A stretch of DNA of 64,000 nt from Miscanthus floridulus (Eukaryota > Streptophyta > Magnoliopsida > Poales > Poaceae), in contig NC_089597.1 of assembly GCF_019320115.1 (NCBI RefSeq), forward strand, positions 122,537,485-122,601,484, in the 5' to 3' direction. Positions 46,513 to 57,900 of this stretch are shown here, piece by piece; positions within the stretch are counted from its first letter, which is position 1; every line of letters begins with the position of its first letter. The position numbers and the translations under genes are program-made. Below the pieces are notes generated by a model, which was not told where the DNA came from, ran no database searches, and saw nothing but the letters and a program-made list of their open reading frames with translations.

Positions 46513-47145
46513 AGTATGAAATAGAATATCAATAGTGAGAGTTTAGTTCTTACAGCAAGGTGTTCAGTCCACCATTCTTGAACTCATGAATAAATAACAA
46601 GCATCGAACCATTTATCGGAGATTGAGGTACCTACGTTGCAGATCCGGTCACTGGAGGCGTAGATCAATGAAGCTGAGGCCGTTGAAAGGGGCGCCGACC
46701 TTATGTGCTGCGGCTAGGCGCGGTTCACTCGCGAGCTGGGCAGGGACGAACTAGAGCGGAGAGGAGCGAAGAGGACCAATCCCGTGCCGCAGCAGAGAGG
46801 AGGGACGGGGCGTGGCCGGCGACTCCGGGGGCTGGCGAGGAGCTGGACAGGGCCGGCGAGCACCTGGCGGCAGGGGTTCGCGCTGGACTAGAGAGGCCAG
46901 GACGGGGCAGGGCCGGCGATTCTCGGCAGCGGAGAGGACTGGGACGGCGCTGGAGAGGACCGGGCGGCACTGGAGGAGGCCGGGGCACGGCCGGCGAGAT
47001 GCGCCGCCGCCAAACCCTAGCTCCGCCTAGGCGTCGCCACTTGCGGACGGAGGGGCTCGGAGTCGCGCGGAAGGGAAGAGAAGTGAAAAGAACGAAACAT
47101 TTTCTTCATAACCGATGGCAGTGCGGGTAATTTTGTTGAAAGTGA

Positions 47146-47163
47146 CCCCCCCCCCCCCCCCCC
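47146..47163 (+). repeat. Homopolymer C18
   Basis: Eighteen consecutive C near the right end of the Harbinger element. The exact length may be a sequencing artefact. Confidence 0.8.
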
Positions 47164-47317
47164 AGCCGGTGAAAGCAGCCTCTCCCTAGCTGTGAAAATT
47201 GAACTACGTGAAAGCTGGCTTTTCCAAAAGCTATTGGGCCAGCAGGTGCCCTTTGGTTAGCTTTTGGGCTTTTGGGAGCTGAAGCTGAAGCCAAAAGCTA
47301 AACCAAACACCCCCTTA

Positions 47318-48290
47318 GTTTCGCCTTGCTCTGTTCCTCCTCTACTGGTCGTCCTCTACCTCCTGTCCTTGTGCTCCTTGATTGACGACTAAGCACGCGC
47401 TGATGTATCACTGATGTTTACCTCACCATTAAACTATACATCGAGTTTCTTGTCATTTAGAGCGGCGAAAGGCCACTGATATTGCAGAAATGATTCTTTT
47501 TTCCCTGTAACGTCATACCTTACAAGTTATAGGCTCATAGCCCAATCAGCCTCCTATATTATACTTGTTGAAAGATCAGTCCCAACAGCTGTGCTGACCT
47601 GGCTTGCTGAAGTTGTCACCATTTTAGAAATAAACTTGTCGCCATTAGCACTAAGAATCAAAGGCGATCTTAGCAGCTCGTATATTTTATTCGGAATATG
47701 TATTCCAACTCTCCAATGACTCGGCCGGCAAAAGTCGATCATCACTCGTGCCACCTACTCCGAAAACAAAGACGACCTCCAGTAGTCAAGTCGTCTCTTG
47801 CATTATCGGCATTTCAATCCTCACCTCCGGCAGGAAGAAGAAGCCGCAAGAATTGCGTTTCCTCATACTGCTCAGGAGAGTACTGCTACACTGCAGCTCT
47901 CAATCGCCAACAATTCTCTGGTATGTGCGTGACAGTTCAACCTTGATATTCCTTTAATCTTTTTTTATTTATTTCAGACGATCCAACCATAATTACAACG
48001 TTGCTTTGTGGCTTGCCTGTTTGATTTTTGTGCAATCAATTCAGTTCCCTTCCCCGTCAAGCATGTGAAACAAAAGATAAGGAGCATTTATACCATGAAT
48101 ATGATGCCAACTTGTGATCTCCGGTCACAAAGTTATGCTTGAGCCTTGGCCACTGCGTCTGCATGCTACTCTCCTAGTCTAAACTAGACGACATGGCACC
48201 ACTAGTGGTTTCATACTCCAGTCTAAACTAGACGACATGGCACCACTAGCGGGGGCTGCGGCGTGCCCAGGCTCGATCAGTTCTCTTCGG
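47318..48290 (+). repeat. NLR leader block without coding exon
   Basis: Contains another leader copy (about 47755-47918, CAAAGACGACCTCCAGTAG, then donor-like CTCTG/GTATGTGCG) and 5'UTR intron sequence. At 48174-48252 a short segment (CTAGTCTAAACTAGACGACATGGCACCACTAG) is repeated twice. No start codon region follows; a LINE fragment takes its place. Confidence 0.65.
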
Positions 48291-48329
48291 TCGGAAACCA
48301 TCGATCCCAAGGCTTAACATACCCATATG

Positions 48330-48678
48330 TTAGGATCTCGTCGTCAAAGGGGCTTCAGGAAGATCCCCCCGCAAGAGACCACAACTGACATGTGTTTTTA
48401 ATCTCGACAAACAAAGCATGTTCTGCTTTCCTGCCTGTACGTCCCTAAAAATCCTCGCATTCCTCTGCTTCCATATGCACCACAGAGTCAGTATTGTCAG
48501 GCTGTGACTGACAATACTGTTCCCGGTCATTACCACTTGGCATAGCCATGCTTCAAGATAACCTACTTCCATTCGCTGGGCTGGGTTCATATTCTGACAA
48601 CCACTCCAAGCAGATACTAAAACCCAAACCCGTCGAGATAGGGACATTCAATGAAGAGGTGCTGGGCAGTCTCTAAAT
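48330..48678 (-). mobile_element. LINE RT-tail remnant, minus strand
   Basis: On the - strand NLETAQHLFIECPYL is followed by ILTLWCIWKQRNARIFRD, the zinc-binding RT tail of an L1-type LINE. Only this part survives. It abuts the NLR-D pseudogene at about 48678. Confidence 0.7.
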
Positions 48679-49740
48679 TGGGACCGCGAGGCTTCACAAT
48701 GGAAGTGAAATTTCCTAACAAACTAAAAGGGCCTATAGGTTGAGGACATTTATAAGCATACACAACTGTGGCCATGTGAGTAAAGTTTTTCTTGAAGACA
48801 TTTTCTCAACTTTCAAGCACCTTCGTGTTCTAGTTTTCTTTGATGTTGTATTTGAAGAGCTGCCAAATTCAATTTGAAATTTAAGGCACCTATGATACCT
48901 AGATCTACAATGGAATAAGAAAAATCAGATACCTACACTACTACACAAAAACTTTTGCGAGGCGTTTTCAAATGGGGCTCCGAGGCTGGCGGCCTGGTTG
49001 CCCGCCTCGGTTATTCGAGGCAGCACAGCCGGGCCAGCAACCACTTCGGTTAATACTTAACCAAGGCAGGCAACCAAATTCTTTATGCAAGTTAATGAAT
49101 CTACAAACACCCAAACCTTTGTATGTGCGACCTACTAGCGGGGCTACCAAGAGATGTGCATGGACTTGTCAGCCTGATGTCGCTCTGCCTGACTTCAGAG
49201 CAGAGACATTTGTTAAAACATGGGTCTTGTGGTTGGCCTTCCCTAGCAATTCTACAACTGAATGGCTGCCTTGAGCTAACATCATTGATAGAGGGATTTG
49301 GCAGCCTGGCTGTCCTCAAAGAGCTAATCATCTTCAAATGTCCAAAGTTGGCTTCTTTTCCCTCTGCCACGAGACAACTCTCCAAACTCTAGAAGCTAGT
49401 TATTAATAATTATGCATAGCTTGATCTGATGGAACTAGAGAAGCCATAAGCAAAGTGCTGCCTTGGTTCACTCAATCTTGCCACTCTTCCAAAGTTGGTG
49501 GGATTTCCAAATAGCTTCAAATCTGTTGCATCCTCTCTTGAATACGTTTACATTGAAAATTGCAAAGGATTGGAGACGTTGCCAAGTGTAGTCCAAGACT
49601 TCACTTCTCTTAAGAAAATTATCATTTGTGACTCCCCTACATTGAGCACAGGATGCGCGGTGGGTTCCAGGGAGGATTATCATATCTAGATCCACATCCT
49701 TGAGATATGGTTTGATGGGGTGCGATTGGAAAAGTATAAT
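48679..49740 (+). pseudogene. NLR-D: LRR-only pseudogene
   Basis: The sequence matches the NLR coding region from just after the MHD/linker (CAATGGAAGTGAAATTTCCTAA) through the LRRs to the C-terminus ([19 protein letters not shown]; about 49493-49689). It has frameshifts and stops, for example AATTTGAAAT at 48873, a TAG after KL at 49390, and an AAAAGG one-base deletion near 48728. The LRR type is like NLR-B ([15 protein letters not shown]). A CACTA-like insert interrupts it. CC and NB-ARC are absent. Confidence 0.85.
48937..49073 (+). mobile_element. Small CACTA-like non-autonomous insert in NLR-D
   Basis: CACTACTACACAAAAACTTT begins exactly where the NLR sequence TACCTACCAAATTC is broken, and NLR sequence resumes at CAAATTCTTTATGC (49075). 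The interior repeats GAGGC and GGCAACC motifs (CGCCTCGG / CCAAGGCAGGCAACC) that can pair. The right terminal repeat and a clear 3-bp TSD are not seen. Confidence 0.55.
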
Positions 49741-51118
49741 TGTTGGCTGTAGTTTTTTTTTGCCAGTTAAATAGAAATTCACATCATTTTCTTTGCTTGC
49801 ACCAACTAAAAATAGTACTAGTTTGTCTTACTCTATTTCTGCATAGGAAGAGTTAAGAACCCGGCAAGCTCTTGCTGATCCTGAATCATGGCAAGGAAGC
49901 AGTACGCCACTGATGCAGTGAGCTCTCAGCTAAGCACACACGCTTCCTGGGGTCGCTAATTCGCTATTGTGTTTTTACCTGCGTATTTGGTTGCTCTTTC
50001 CCGGCACCATGCATACATGTTTGTGGTCTTCTCGTTGTGTGGTCGTGACAATGGCAGTAGCAGTTCGTTAGTGGGCGTGCTCTAGCGGACACTTGTGGTG
50101 GTGGCCCTGCTTGTCCGATAGGTCCTATGTTGGGCGTGTCGGCCATGGAGGCTCCTTGTCTAATAGGTCCTATGTTGGTCATGTCGGCCATGGAGGCTTT
50201 GTCTTGCTAGCTTAGGGTGCCGGTACGGTTCCTGTCCTTCGCACGCTGTGGCTTCCTGGGACGGTGGGTTGATCCTTCGATGCTACAACCGACCCCCTCT
50301 CCTCTCTGCATCCCGCCTTCTTGCTATGGTGCGGGAACGCCTGTCGTGCGCGTGCTGGCGTTTGGTGTTGGTGGGATGCTCGTGTGTCATCATCAGCGTT
50401 TTTCTTCAAGATATCCTTCCTATGCGGAGGTTTTGGTGAGCCAAGGAGGGTGGATTGCTTGAGGTCAGGGTGAAAACTTAGACAGTGACATCTGAGGACA
50501 CCGCATTCTCTTCACACCCCTTCTCTTACCTCTCTATACCTCTTCTCTTACCGTGCTAGAATTGTATGTGAAAATCTTCCCATGATGAGCTAGCTTGTCG
50601 GCGCCTTTGGCGTCATTTCCTTCTTGAAGGCGTCACTAGGCTTTTCCAGCCTTGTTACTCTCGTCTAGCCACAGCAGTTGCTTCAAGCTATAGAGTGGTG
50701 CTCAGCAACCCTTTGAGTTTGTTAGTTGTACACGTTGGTTGACATAGAAAGTTGTTTTCCTAGTTGGTTCTTAGGTTGTGATGTCTGAGTTGCTTTAGTT
50801 GTTAGTTCAATGTCAGTGCAATTGAGTTGCTAGTTTGGCCGTTTCGACCAAGTTAGCTCAGGGTTGAGCACGTAGTGTCGTCAAGTTGTAAGTTGTTTGG
50901 TCTGTGGTCTGAAGTTATGCAGGATGAGTGACCCACTCTTCCAGTTGTTTGGTTTTTGGGCTCGGTTTCTACTCAAAAACTAAACCGACACATATATTAT
51001 TTCTCCGTCTAATAAAAATCATGACAAATTTTTTTGTCTTCTCTTAAAAAACACACTTAGCTAGGTGCGCACGGGCCGACTGATGAGGACGCGCGGGAAG
51101 GCCAAACGTCTCGAGCTC
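49741..51118. other. NLR-D 3' flank and unassigned spacer; no gene
   Basis: Bases 49845-50070 match 612-835 at the left edge of the window. At 50110-50200 a 45-bp segment (TAGGTCCTATGTTGG...GTCGGCCATGGAGGCT) is repeated twice. From 50210 to 51060 I see no domain, repeat or motif worth naming; the frames there are short and lack homology I recognise. Confidence 0.5.
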
Positions 51119-52255
51119 AGTCGCTCAGAAGCACAAGTCCGGCTGGTCGGTGGGCACGTTGATCGCGGCGTCGTTGGCTATTAAGTATTCTATCCGGTTG
51201 TCAACTAAACTAACGCTGTTATTTCACGAAGACCGACATATGCTTGCCTGCCTCGGTATTGCTGGATCTGACATGTTTAAACCAAACTAATGTCATCCTT
51301 CCCTCCGGATTCCAAGGGGTGTCACATGCTGAACTCGGTTGGTGTGGTCTGTGCATCAGCACTTCCACTACTGAAATCTGAAGGTTAAGTTGTTCAGGTA
51401 TTCATCCCTGCTCCTCAGTCAGAATCTCATTTCCTCTACTGATGCGTGGTTTCATGACAACTAATTAATCGCCCTTGCTCTTCAATCTTCATTTTCTGTG
51501 TATGAAGCAGGACTCCAACTCCGTTAGCTCAAGGCAGATCTATGTTATGGATCTCCCTTTTTAACTCTGGATCACAGTTGACTCGTCCGGCAGAAAATAA
51601 AGACGACCTCAAGTCTTTGCTTGCCTGCCATTTCAATCCTCATCTCCGGCAAGGAGAAGAACCTTTCCTCAGACCGCCCATGGGAGGACTACTACCGCGC
51701 TTTAAATCGCCAGGTTCCTGGTACGTGCGTTACAGTATAACCATCATTTTCCTTTTTGTTTCTGGCAACCAAACCTTAATTACAACGTTTGCTTCGTGCC
51801 TTGCTTGCCTGATGTTTCTGCAATCAAGTCAGTTCCATTAATCCCTGTGGCATGCTTTGACACAGAAGACATGGAGCTACCACGAATATGATGCTCCAGC
51901 TGCAAAGTTATACTTGAGCCATGACCGCTGCATGCTGCTCTCATAACTGAAAGGAGACGACAAGACACAATTAGTTGTTTCATACTTCTAGTTCTTTGCT
52001 ACACTCTGCTGCAAATAGGCCCTGTATTTCTCTCCCAAAAATCAAGGTACTACTATCTAGTATTTAGTCTTTCATACGTACTCTGCTTCCTTTTTGCAAC
52101 TATCAAAACATGAAACCTTGTTTTGCATTTTTGAATTCCAACAATGATTAGAGAATGTCTTGTGGCACAAAACAAAATATAAATCTGTATAAGTGTAACA
52201 ACCTGATGGATGTTTTTCTTTTGCTTTGCAGTGGTTAGATTGCTGGACACTCGCT
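51119..52255 (+). promoter_or_regulatory. NLR-C 5' flank, leader exon and intact 5'UTR intron
   Basis: This is the undisturbed version of the NLR-A upstream region. Leader exon about 51597-51720, donor TTCCTG/GTACGTGCG at 51720/51721, acceptor TTTGCTTTGCAG at 52231, intron 511 bp. The sequence CGAATATGATGCTCC at 51884-51898 is the empty target site of the Tat element found in NLR-A. Confidence 0.7.
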
Positions 52256-54472
52256 ATGGCTGAGGCTATTTTATCACACTTCGCAACCTCTGTTCTCCAG
52301 AAGGTCACATCCTTTGGTACAGAATGGGCAGTTAATGAGATCAAGTCAGCCTGGAATGTCAAGAAAGAAATAGGGAAGTTGGAAAGGTCACTGAGATCGA
52401 TTTGTGCTGTTCTACAAGATGCCGAGAACAAGCAGTCTAGTTCGCATGCCCTCCAAGAGTGGCTTGATAACTTGAAGGATGCAGTATACAACATTGATGA
52501 TGTGTTGGATGATGTGGCTACCAGAATTCTGGAGCAAGAAGTACACAAAGGTTTCCATGCTCGACTTCGACATCTACTAGTTTCTCCCTTCGAACTGAGT
52601 CACAGAATAAAAGAAGTCCGTGATAATCTTGATGAGATAGCAGCCAACAAATCACAGTTTGGATTAGCTGAAAAGCTAATTGATTTCCCAGCAACCAAAA
52701 GTAGTAGTAGGGAAACGCACTCCATCATTGAACCAAACATTATTGGGAGAGATGGTGCTAAAGATGAGATAGTTGAAAGGATTCTAGCCGCTGCAGACTC
52801 CACGAGTCCTTTGTCTATACTTCCCATTGTTGGTTTAGGAGGCATTGGGAAGACTGCATTGGCCAAACTAATTTACAATGATGTGCAGATTACCAACAAA
52901 TTTGACATGAAGTTATGGGCATGTGCCTCTGATGTATATGATCTTAAGAAGATCTTGGATGACATAATACAATCATCTTCTGGTGCAAGCCACAAAGAAC
53001 TAAACCTTGAGACGCTACAGTGTATGTTGCGTGGGATTTTACATGAAAAGAGATATTTTCTTGTACTAGATGATATGTGGAATGAAGAAGTGAGTGAATG
53101 GGAAGACTTGAGAAGCCTTCTATGTAGTGGTCGTAATGGAAGTGTAATTATAGTAACCACACGTGGTTCAAATGTTGCATCAGTGGTGAAGACACTGGAG
53201 CCATATGAAGTAGCAAAGCTACCACAAGAAGAGTGCACGGAAGTATTTTTCCGATATGCATTCAAAGGTGACGAAAAAAGGGATGCTAAGTTGTTAAAAA
53301 TTGGACACTCAATTGTTGAGAAATGCTATGGTGTCCCTTTGGTTGCAAAGACATTGGGTTCCCAGTTGTTAAGCAGTCGAGATGTTGGAGAGTGGCATCG
53401 CATCAACGAATTGAAATTATGGAATGTGAAGCAAGATAACGTTGGAATTTTGGCAGCACTAAAACTAAGTTATGATGCACTACCACCCCATCTGTGGGCA
53501 TGTTTTGCTTCCTTGTCCACTTTTCCAAAAGACTACAATCTTTTTACAAAAGGTCTTGTTAGGTTCTGGATGGCATTAGGATTGTTGGACGGAGGAAAGG
53601 AAAGCAATGACATTATCAGTATTGGCCAAGAATACTGTCATGAACTTTTAGGAAGATCACTTTTACAAGATCAGTATATTGTTTTTGACTCTACTATAGA
53701 GCATTGTAAAATGCATGATCTTATTCATGACCTTTCAATAAAAGTGTCCCAAAAGGAACATACAGTTGTCAGTTGTGAAAAATTTGATGTCTCTGAGAGG
53801 ATTAGACACCTAGTGTGGGACAACCAAGACTTCTCAATGGAGATGAAATTTCCTAAGCAGCTAAAAAGGGCCTGTAGGGCGAGGACATTTATAAGCAGAT
53901 ACAATTATGGCATTGTGAGTAAAGCCTTTCTTGAAGACCTTTTCTCAACTTTCAAGCACCTTCGTGTCCTAGTTTTTTCTGAAGCTGGATTTGAAGAGCT
54001 GCCAAGTTCGATTGGAAATTTAAGGCACCTAAGGTATCTAGATCTACAATGGAATAGAGAAAACAAATACCTACCAAATTCTTTATGCAAATTAGTGAAT
54101 CTACAAACACTCCATGTTTATATGTGTGACCAACTAGTGGAGCTACCAAGAGACGTGCATGGACTTGTTAACCTGACGTTTCTCTTCTTGACTTCAGAGC
54201 AGAAACATTTGTTAAAAGATGGGTTTTGTGGTTGGCCTTCCCTGTCAGTTCTAGAATTGGACAACTGCCTTGAGCTAGCATCATTGACAGAGGGACTTGG
54301 CAGCCTGTCTTCCCTCAGAGACCTATTCATCTTCAACTGTCCAAAGTTGCATTCTCTTCCCTCTGCCATGAGTCAGCTCTCCGAACTCCAGAAGTTGGTT
54401 ATTCATAATTGTGCAGAGCTTGATCTGATGAAACCAGAGGAAGCCTTTGACGGGCTTTGCCGCCTCTGTTAG
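52256..54472 (+). CDS. NLR-C, truncated CC-NBS-LRR reading into a copia LTR
   Basis: The frame from [12 protein letters not shown] is open for 738 codons. Motifs: coiled coil, P-loop [13 protein letters not shown]-like [11 protein letters not shown] (Ala where A and B have Val), [41 protein letters not shown] and the first LRRs. Normal coding ends at CRL (54466); the first six bases of the LTR, TGTTAG, add Cys and a stop. The product would therefore have the whole CC-NB-ARC and most LRRs but lack the last 85 or so residues. It is very close to NLR-A in sequence, including the LRR type. Whether the truncated protein is made or works is unknown. Confidence 0.9.
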   Translation: MAEAILSHFATSVLQKVTSFGTEWAVNEIKSAWNVKKEIGKLERSLRSICAVLQDAENKQSSSHALQEWLDNLKDAVYNIDDVLDDVATRILEQEVHKGFHARLRHLLVSPFELSHRIKEVRDNLDEIAANKSQFGLAEKLIDFPATKSSSRETHSIIEPNIIGRDGAKDEIVERILAAADSTSPLSILPIVGLGGIGKTALAKLIYNDVQITNKFDMKLWACASDVYDLKKILDDIIQSSSGASHKELNLETLQCMLRGILHEKRYFLVLDDMWNEEVSEWEDLRSLLCSGRNGSVIIVTTRGSNVASVVKTLEPYEVAKLPQEECTEVFFRYAFKGDEKRDAKLLKIGHSIVEKCYGVPLVAKTLGSQLLSSRDVGEWHRINELKLWNVKQDNVGILAALKLSYDALPPHLWACFASLSTFPKDYNLFTKGLVRFWMALGLLDGGKESNDIISIGQEYCHELLGRSLLQDQYIVFDSTIEHCKMHDLIHDLSIKVSQKEHTVVSCEKFDVSERIRHLVWDNQDFSMEMKFPKQLKRACRARTFISRYNYGIVSKAFLEDLFSTFKHLRVLVFSEAGFEELPSSIGNLRHLRYLDLQWNRENKYLPNSLCKLVNLQTLHVYMCDQLVELPRDVHGLVNLTFLFLTSEQKHLLKDGFCGWPSLSVLELDNCLELASLTEGLGSLSSLRDLFIFNCPKLHSLPSAMSQLSELQKLVIHNCAELDLMKPEEAFDGLCRLC

Positions 54473-54712
54473 CTAAATTGATAGGCACGCTTGTAATCTT
54501 TGTTTCGGTTAAGATCTTGCTTCAGTTAGTAGGTTAGGGGGTGGACGTGATCGGTGGCGTGCCAGATCGCGATCCAACCTAGTCGGTCTAGTTGGTTCGC
54601 GCCACAGCGAGTATTGCGCACGCGGCGCGCGTCGCGGTGAAACGACGTCGCGCAAGGTACGCGGTGTGGCGTGGGGAGGCTTGGAGATCAAGGCCAAGCG
54701 TGTATCTGCATC

Positions 54713-54723
54713 TATATATAAAG
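54713..54723 (+). promoter_or_regulatory. TATA box of the copia 5' LTR
   Basis: TATATATAAAG in the LTR; the same motif in the 3' LTR (59486-59496) points into the remaining NLR-C tail. Confidence 0.6.
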
Positions 54724-54967
54724 AGCATGAATAGAGACCGAAAAGCTGCGGCAACTTGGCAGCACCAAATCTTATCTCTGTGAGTTCGTGTTCCATCTAC
54801 TAAAACCTCGCCGTGGTCACCACCATCGTCGTCGTCGTCATCGATCACGCGCTGGGCTGTCCCTGCGCCAACAACTGGTATCGGAGCCGAGGAGGCGGTG
54901 TCGGGGAGGAAGCTGGTGGTGAGAGCCGCCGGAGTCGGAGAAGAGGAGAAGCCGAGAGTCACCGGAG

Positions 54968-57900
54968 ATGGGTTCAACCAGCGGAGAGAAGGACGCGATG
55001 GAGAAGGCGTTCAACCAAGCGGCCGGGAACCTACTCTGGCCGATGCTGACACGCACGAATTATCAGGAGTGGGCATCGCACGTTCAGTGCAACCTGGAGG
55101 CGATGTTCCTCTGGGACGCGGTCACCGACGACAGGATTGAGCGTCGCCGGGACAGGTTGGCTCTTGGGGCCATGCTTCGTGGTGTGCCGACCGAGATGCA
55201 TGCCACGCTCTTGAACAAAAAGACGGTGAAGGAGGCTTGGGAGGCCATCAAGTCGATGCGCCTCGGAGCAGATCGCGTGAAGGTGGTCAATGCTCAGAAG
55301 CTTTTGGCGGAGTTTGAGTCGATCAACTTCAAGACAGGAGAAACGATCGAGGATTTCGCCATGCACATCACCAAGATCGCCACCGATCTGCAAGGGCTTG
55401 GAGACAAAAGCATCGATGACAAGCGTGTGGTAAGAAAGTTCCTCAGAGTCGTGCCCACGAAGTACAATCAAGTGGCTGTTGCAATCGAGATGTTTTGTGA
55501 TCTAGACACACTCACCGTTGAGGAGTTGATCGGGCGCTTGAGAGCTGCAGAGGATCGGTTCGAGCCTACCATTGAAAAGGTCACAGAGAAGACATGTAAC
55601 CTCCTGATGATAGAGGAGGAGTGGAACGTCAGAAACAAGAGTCGTATGGTGACAGATTCATCCTCCTCGTCGAGCCAGAAGAAGGACGGTGGTCGCTATG
55701 TCCGGAAGGACAAGTCCGGGGCACGCGGTGGCAGTGACACGCGTGACTCTGGAGTGAGGCTCACATCAATGGGAACACCAAGGCGTAAAGGCAGGTGCAA
55801 CAACTGCAAAATCTATGGGCACTTTGCAAAAGAGTGCAAGACCAAGATGAAGGAGGAGAAGCAAGATGCCGCACACCATGCAGCGGGCGACGTCGAGGCA
55901 GGAGCACTTCTGGTTGCACAGGTTTGCTCGGTGGTGAGAACACCGATCACAGGAGCGCCAAGCGTGTTCCTGAATCAGGAACGTGTATTCCCAGTAGAGT
56001 ACCACGAGGGAGCCTGGATCCTTGATACGGGCGCAACTAATCATATGACGGGCTGTCGAGAGGCGTTGGCGAGTCTTGACGAGTCCGTGCGCGGAGCTGT
56101 GCGCTTCGGGGACGGCTCCACTATGGAAATTCAAGGCATCGGTGCAGTAGCACTTGCTGGGAAGCATGATGAACATCGTGTACTTACAGAGGTATACTTT
56201 ATTCCTTCTCTGAAGTGCAACATTGTTAGCCTTGGGTAGTTGGAAGAGGCGGGATGCCGTGTCGAGATCGACAACGGCGTCATGGAGATATTCGAACGCC
56301 GGTAGGCTGCGCATCGGCAGCGCAGCGTTCTGATCCGCGCGGAGAGGAGGAACCGGCTGTACATCATGAAGGTCAAGCTGGCCTCCCCCGTGTGTCTGAT
56401 GTCCAGCATGGAACAAACTGCGTGGCTATGGCACGCAAGGTATGGGCATCTGAATTTCAGGTCTTTACAGGAGCTTGGCTCCAAGGACATGGTGGAGGGA
56501 CTACCACGGATTCGCGCGGTGGAGCAAGTGTGCGATGGCTGTGCACTTGGGAAGCAGCACCGAGCACCCTTCCCTCGTGCCACGACATATCATGCCGAGG
56601 TCGCTTTGGAACTCGTCCACGCAGATCTGTGTGGGCAGATCGCGCCGCCCACACCTGGAGGCAAGTCATACTTCCTGCTGATAGTCGATGACTACAGCAG
56701 GTATATGTGGCTCGAATTGTTGGCAACAAAAGATGAAGCTTTTGCTCAGTTCAAGAAGATCAAGGCTGCAGCCGAGCTGGAATCAGGGCGACGTCTCAAA
56801 GCCTTCAGGACTGACCGTGGTGGAGAGTTCAACTCAGGGATCTTTGTGACTTTCTGCAATGATCAAGGCATTAAGCACAATACTACGACGCCATATACGC
56901 CTCAACAAAATGGGGTGGTTGAACGACGAAATCAGACCGTCGTAGAGATGGCGCGTTGTCTGCTGAAAACGATGAAAGTGCCTGGCAAATTTTGGGGAGA
57001 AGCTGTCAAGACAGCAGTGTATCTCTTGAACCGAGCACCGACAAAAAGCCTGAATGGCAAGACGCCGTTTGAGGCGTGGTTTGGCAGGAAACCGGGGGTC
57101 AGGCACTTGCGCACATTTGGGTGCACGGCTTATGCAAAGAAGCTTGGACCTAGTCTGACCAAACTGACAGATAGAACGGTACCGGGAGTTTTTCTCGGTT
57201 ATGAATCTGGCACGAAGGGTTATCGGGTGTATTATCCAGCGAAGGACAGATTGATGATCTCCAGAGATGTGCTATTTGATGAAAAGAAGGCATGGAATTG
57301 GGGGGAGGATGGCGTCGAGCAAGGCACTGAGGTGACAGCACCGTACGCATTCTCTGTCCAGCTCCCAGACACTGTTCATGGTCCGGCAACAGACCACGAT
57401 TTAGAGTTGGGCACTGATTCTTCAGACGGCGGTGCTCCGGCCTCTCTTGTGGCGTCAATTCCATCCCAGGGCAGCGTGGGTGATGTAGCTACGCCACCAC
57501 ACTCGCCAGCCTCTGGGTCATCGGGATCAACACCGGCAGTACAACAGATTCAGTGGGCCATGCCCCCATCAGGTGGTTCAGTAGATTCAGACGGGGCTCC
57601 GTTGAGGTACAGAACTGTATTTGATTTGCTTGATTCAACAGATGAAGTACCTGTTGAGGAGTACAGCGGGCTGTGTTTAGTAGCAGCAGAAGAACCAGGC
57701 TCGGTTGAGGAGGCTATGGCAGAGCCCTGCTGGAGAGAGGCAATGCAGGCCGAGATGAAGGCTATTGAAGCTAACAAAACTTGGGATGTTTCAGATTTGC
57801 CTGACAAGCAGAAGGCCATAGGCCTCAAGTGGATTTTTAAAATCAAGAAAGACCCTAGTGGCAAGGTAGTCAAGCATAAGGCTAGACTAGTAGCGAAAGG

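Larger units (their letters stand above)
43926..47314 (-). mobile_element. PIF/Harbinger DNA transposon with both genes
   Basis: A 3389-bp element with terminal inverted repeats GGCCCTGTTTGGTT and, read from the other end, GGGGGTGTTTGGTT, flanked by the 3-bp TSD TTA (43923-43925 and 47315-47317), diagnostic of PIF/Harbinger. Both element genes are on the - strand. Copies of the subterminal motif AAAAGCTGAAA/AGCTTTTGGC recur near each end. A GC-rich stretch (46700-47080) and an 18-base C run (47146-47163) precede the right end. Confidence 0.92.

Noticed and set aside
46705..47130. 141-codon + strand frame rich in Arg, Gly and Glu
   Set aside because: It lies in the GC-rich end of the Harbinger element opposite to its genes and shows no conserved motif.
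50217..50462. Short overlapping + strand frames starting MPVRFLSFARCG and MASWDGGLIL
   Set aside because: Short, overlapping in different frames, with no conserved motif and no splice or promoter support.
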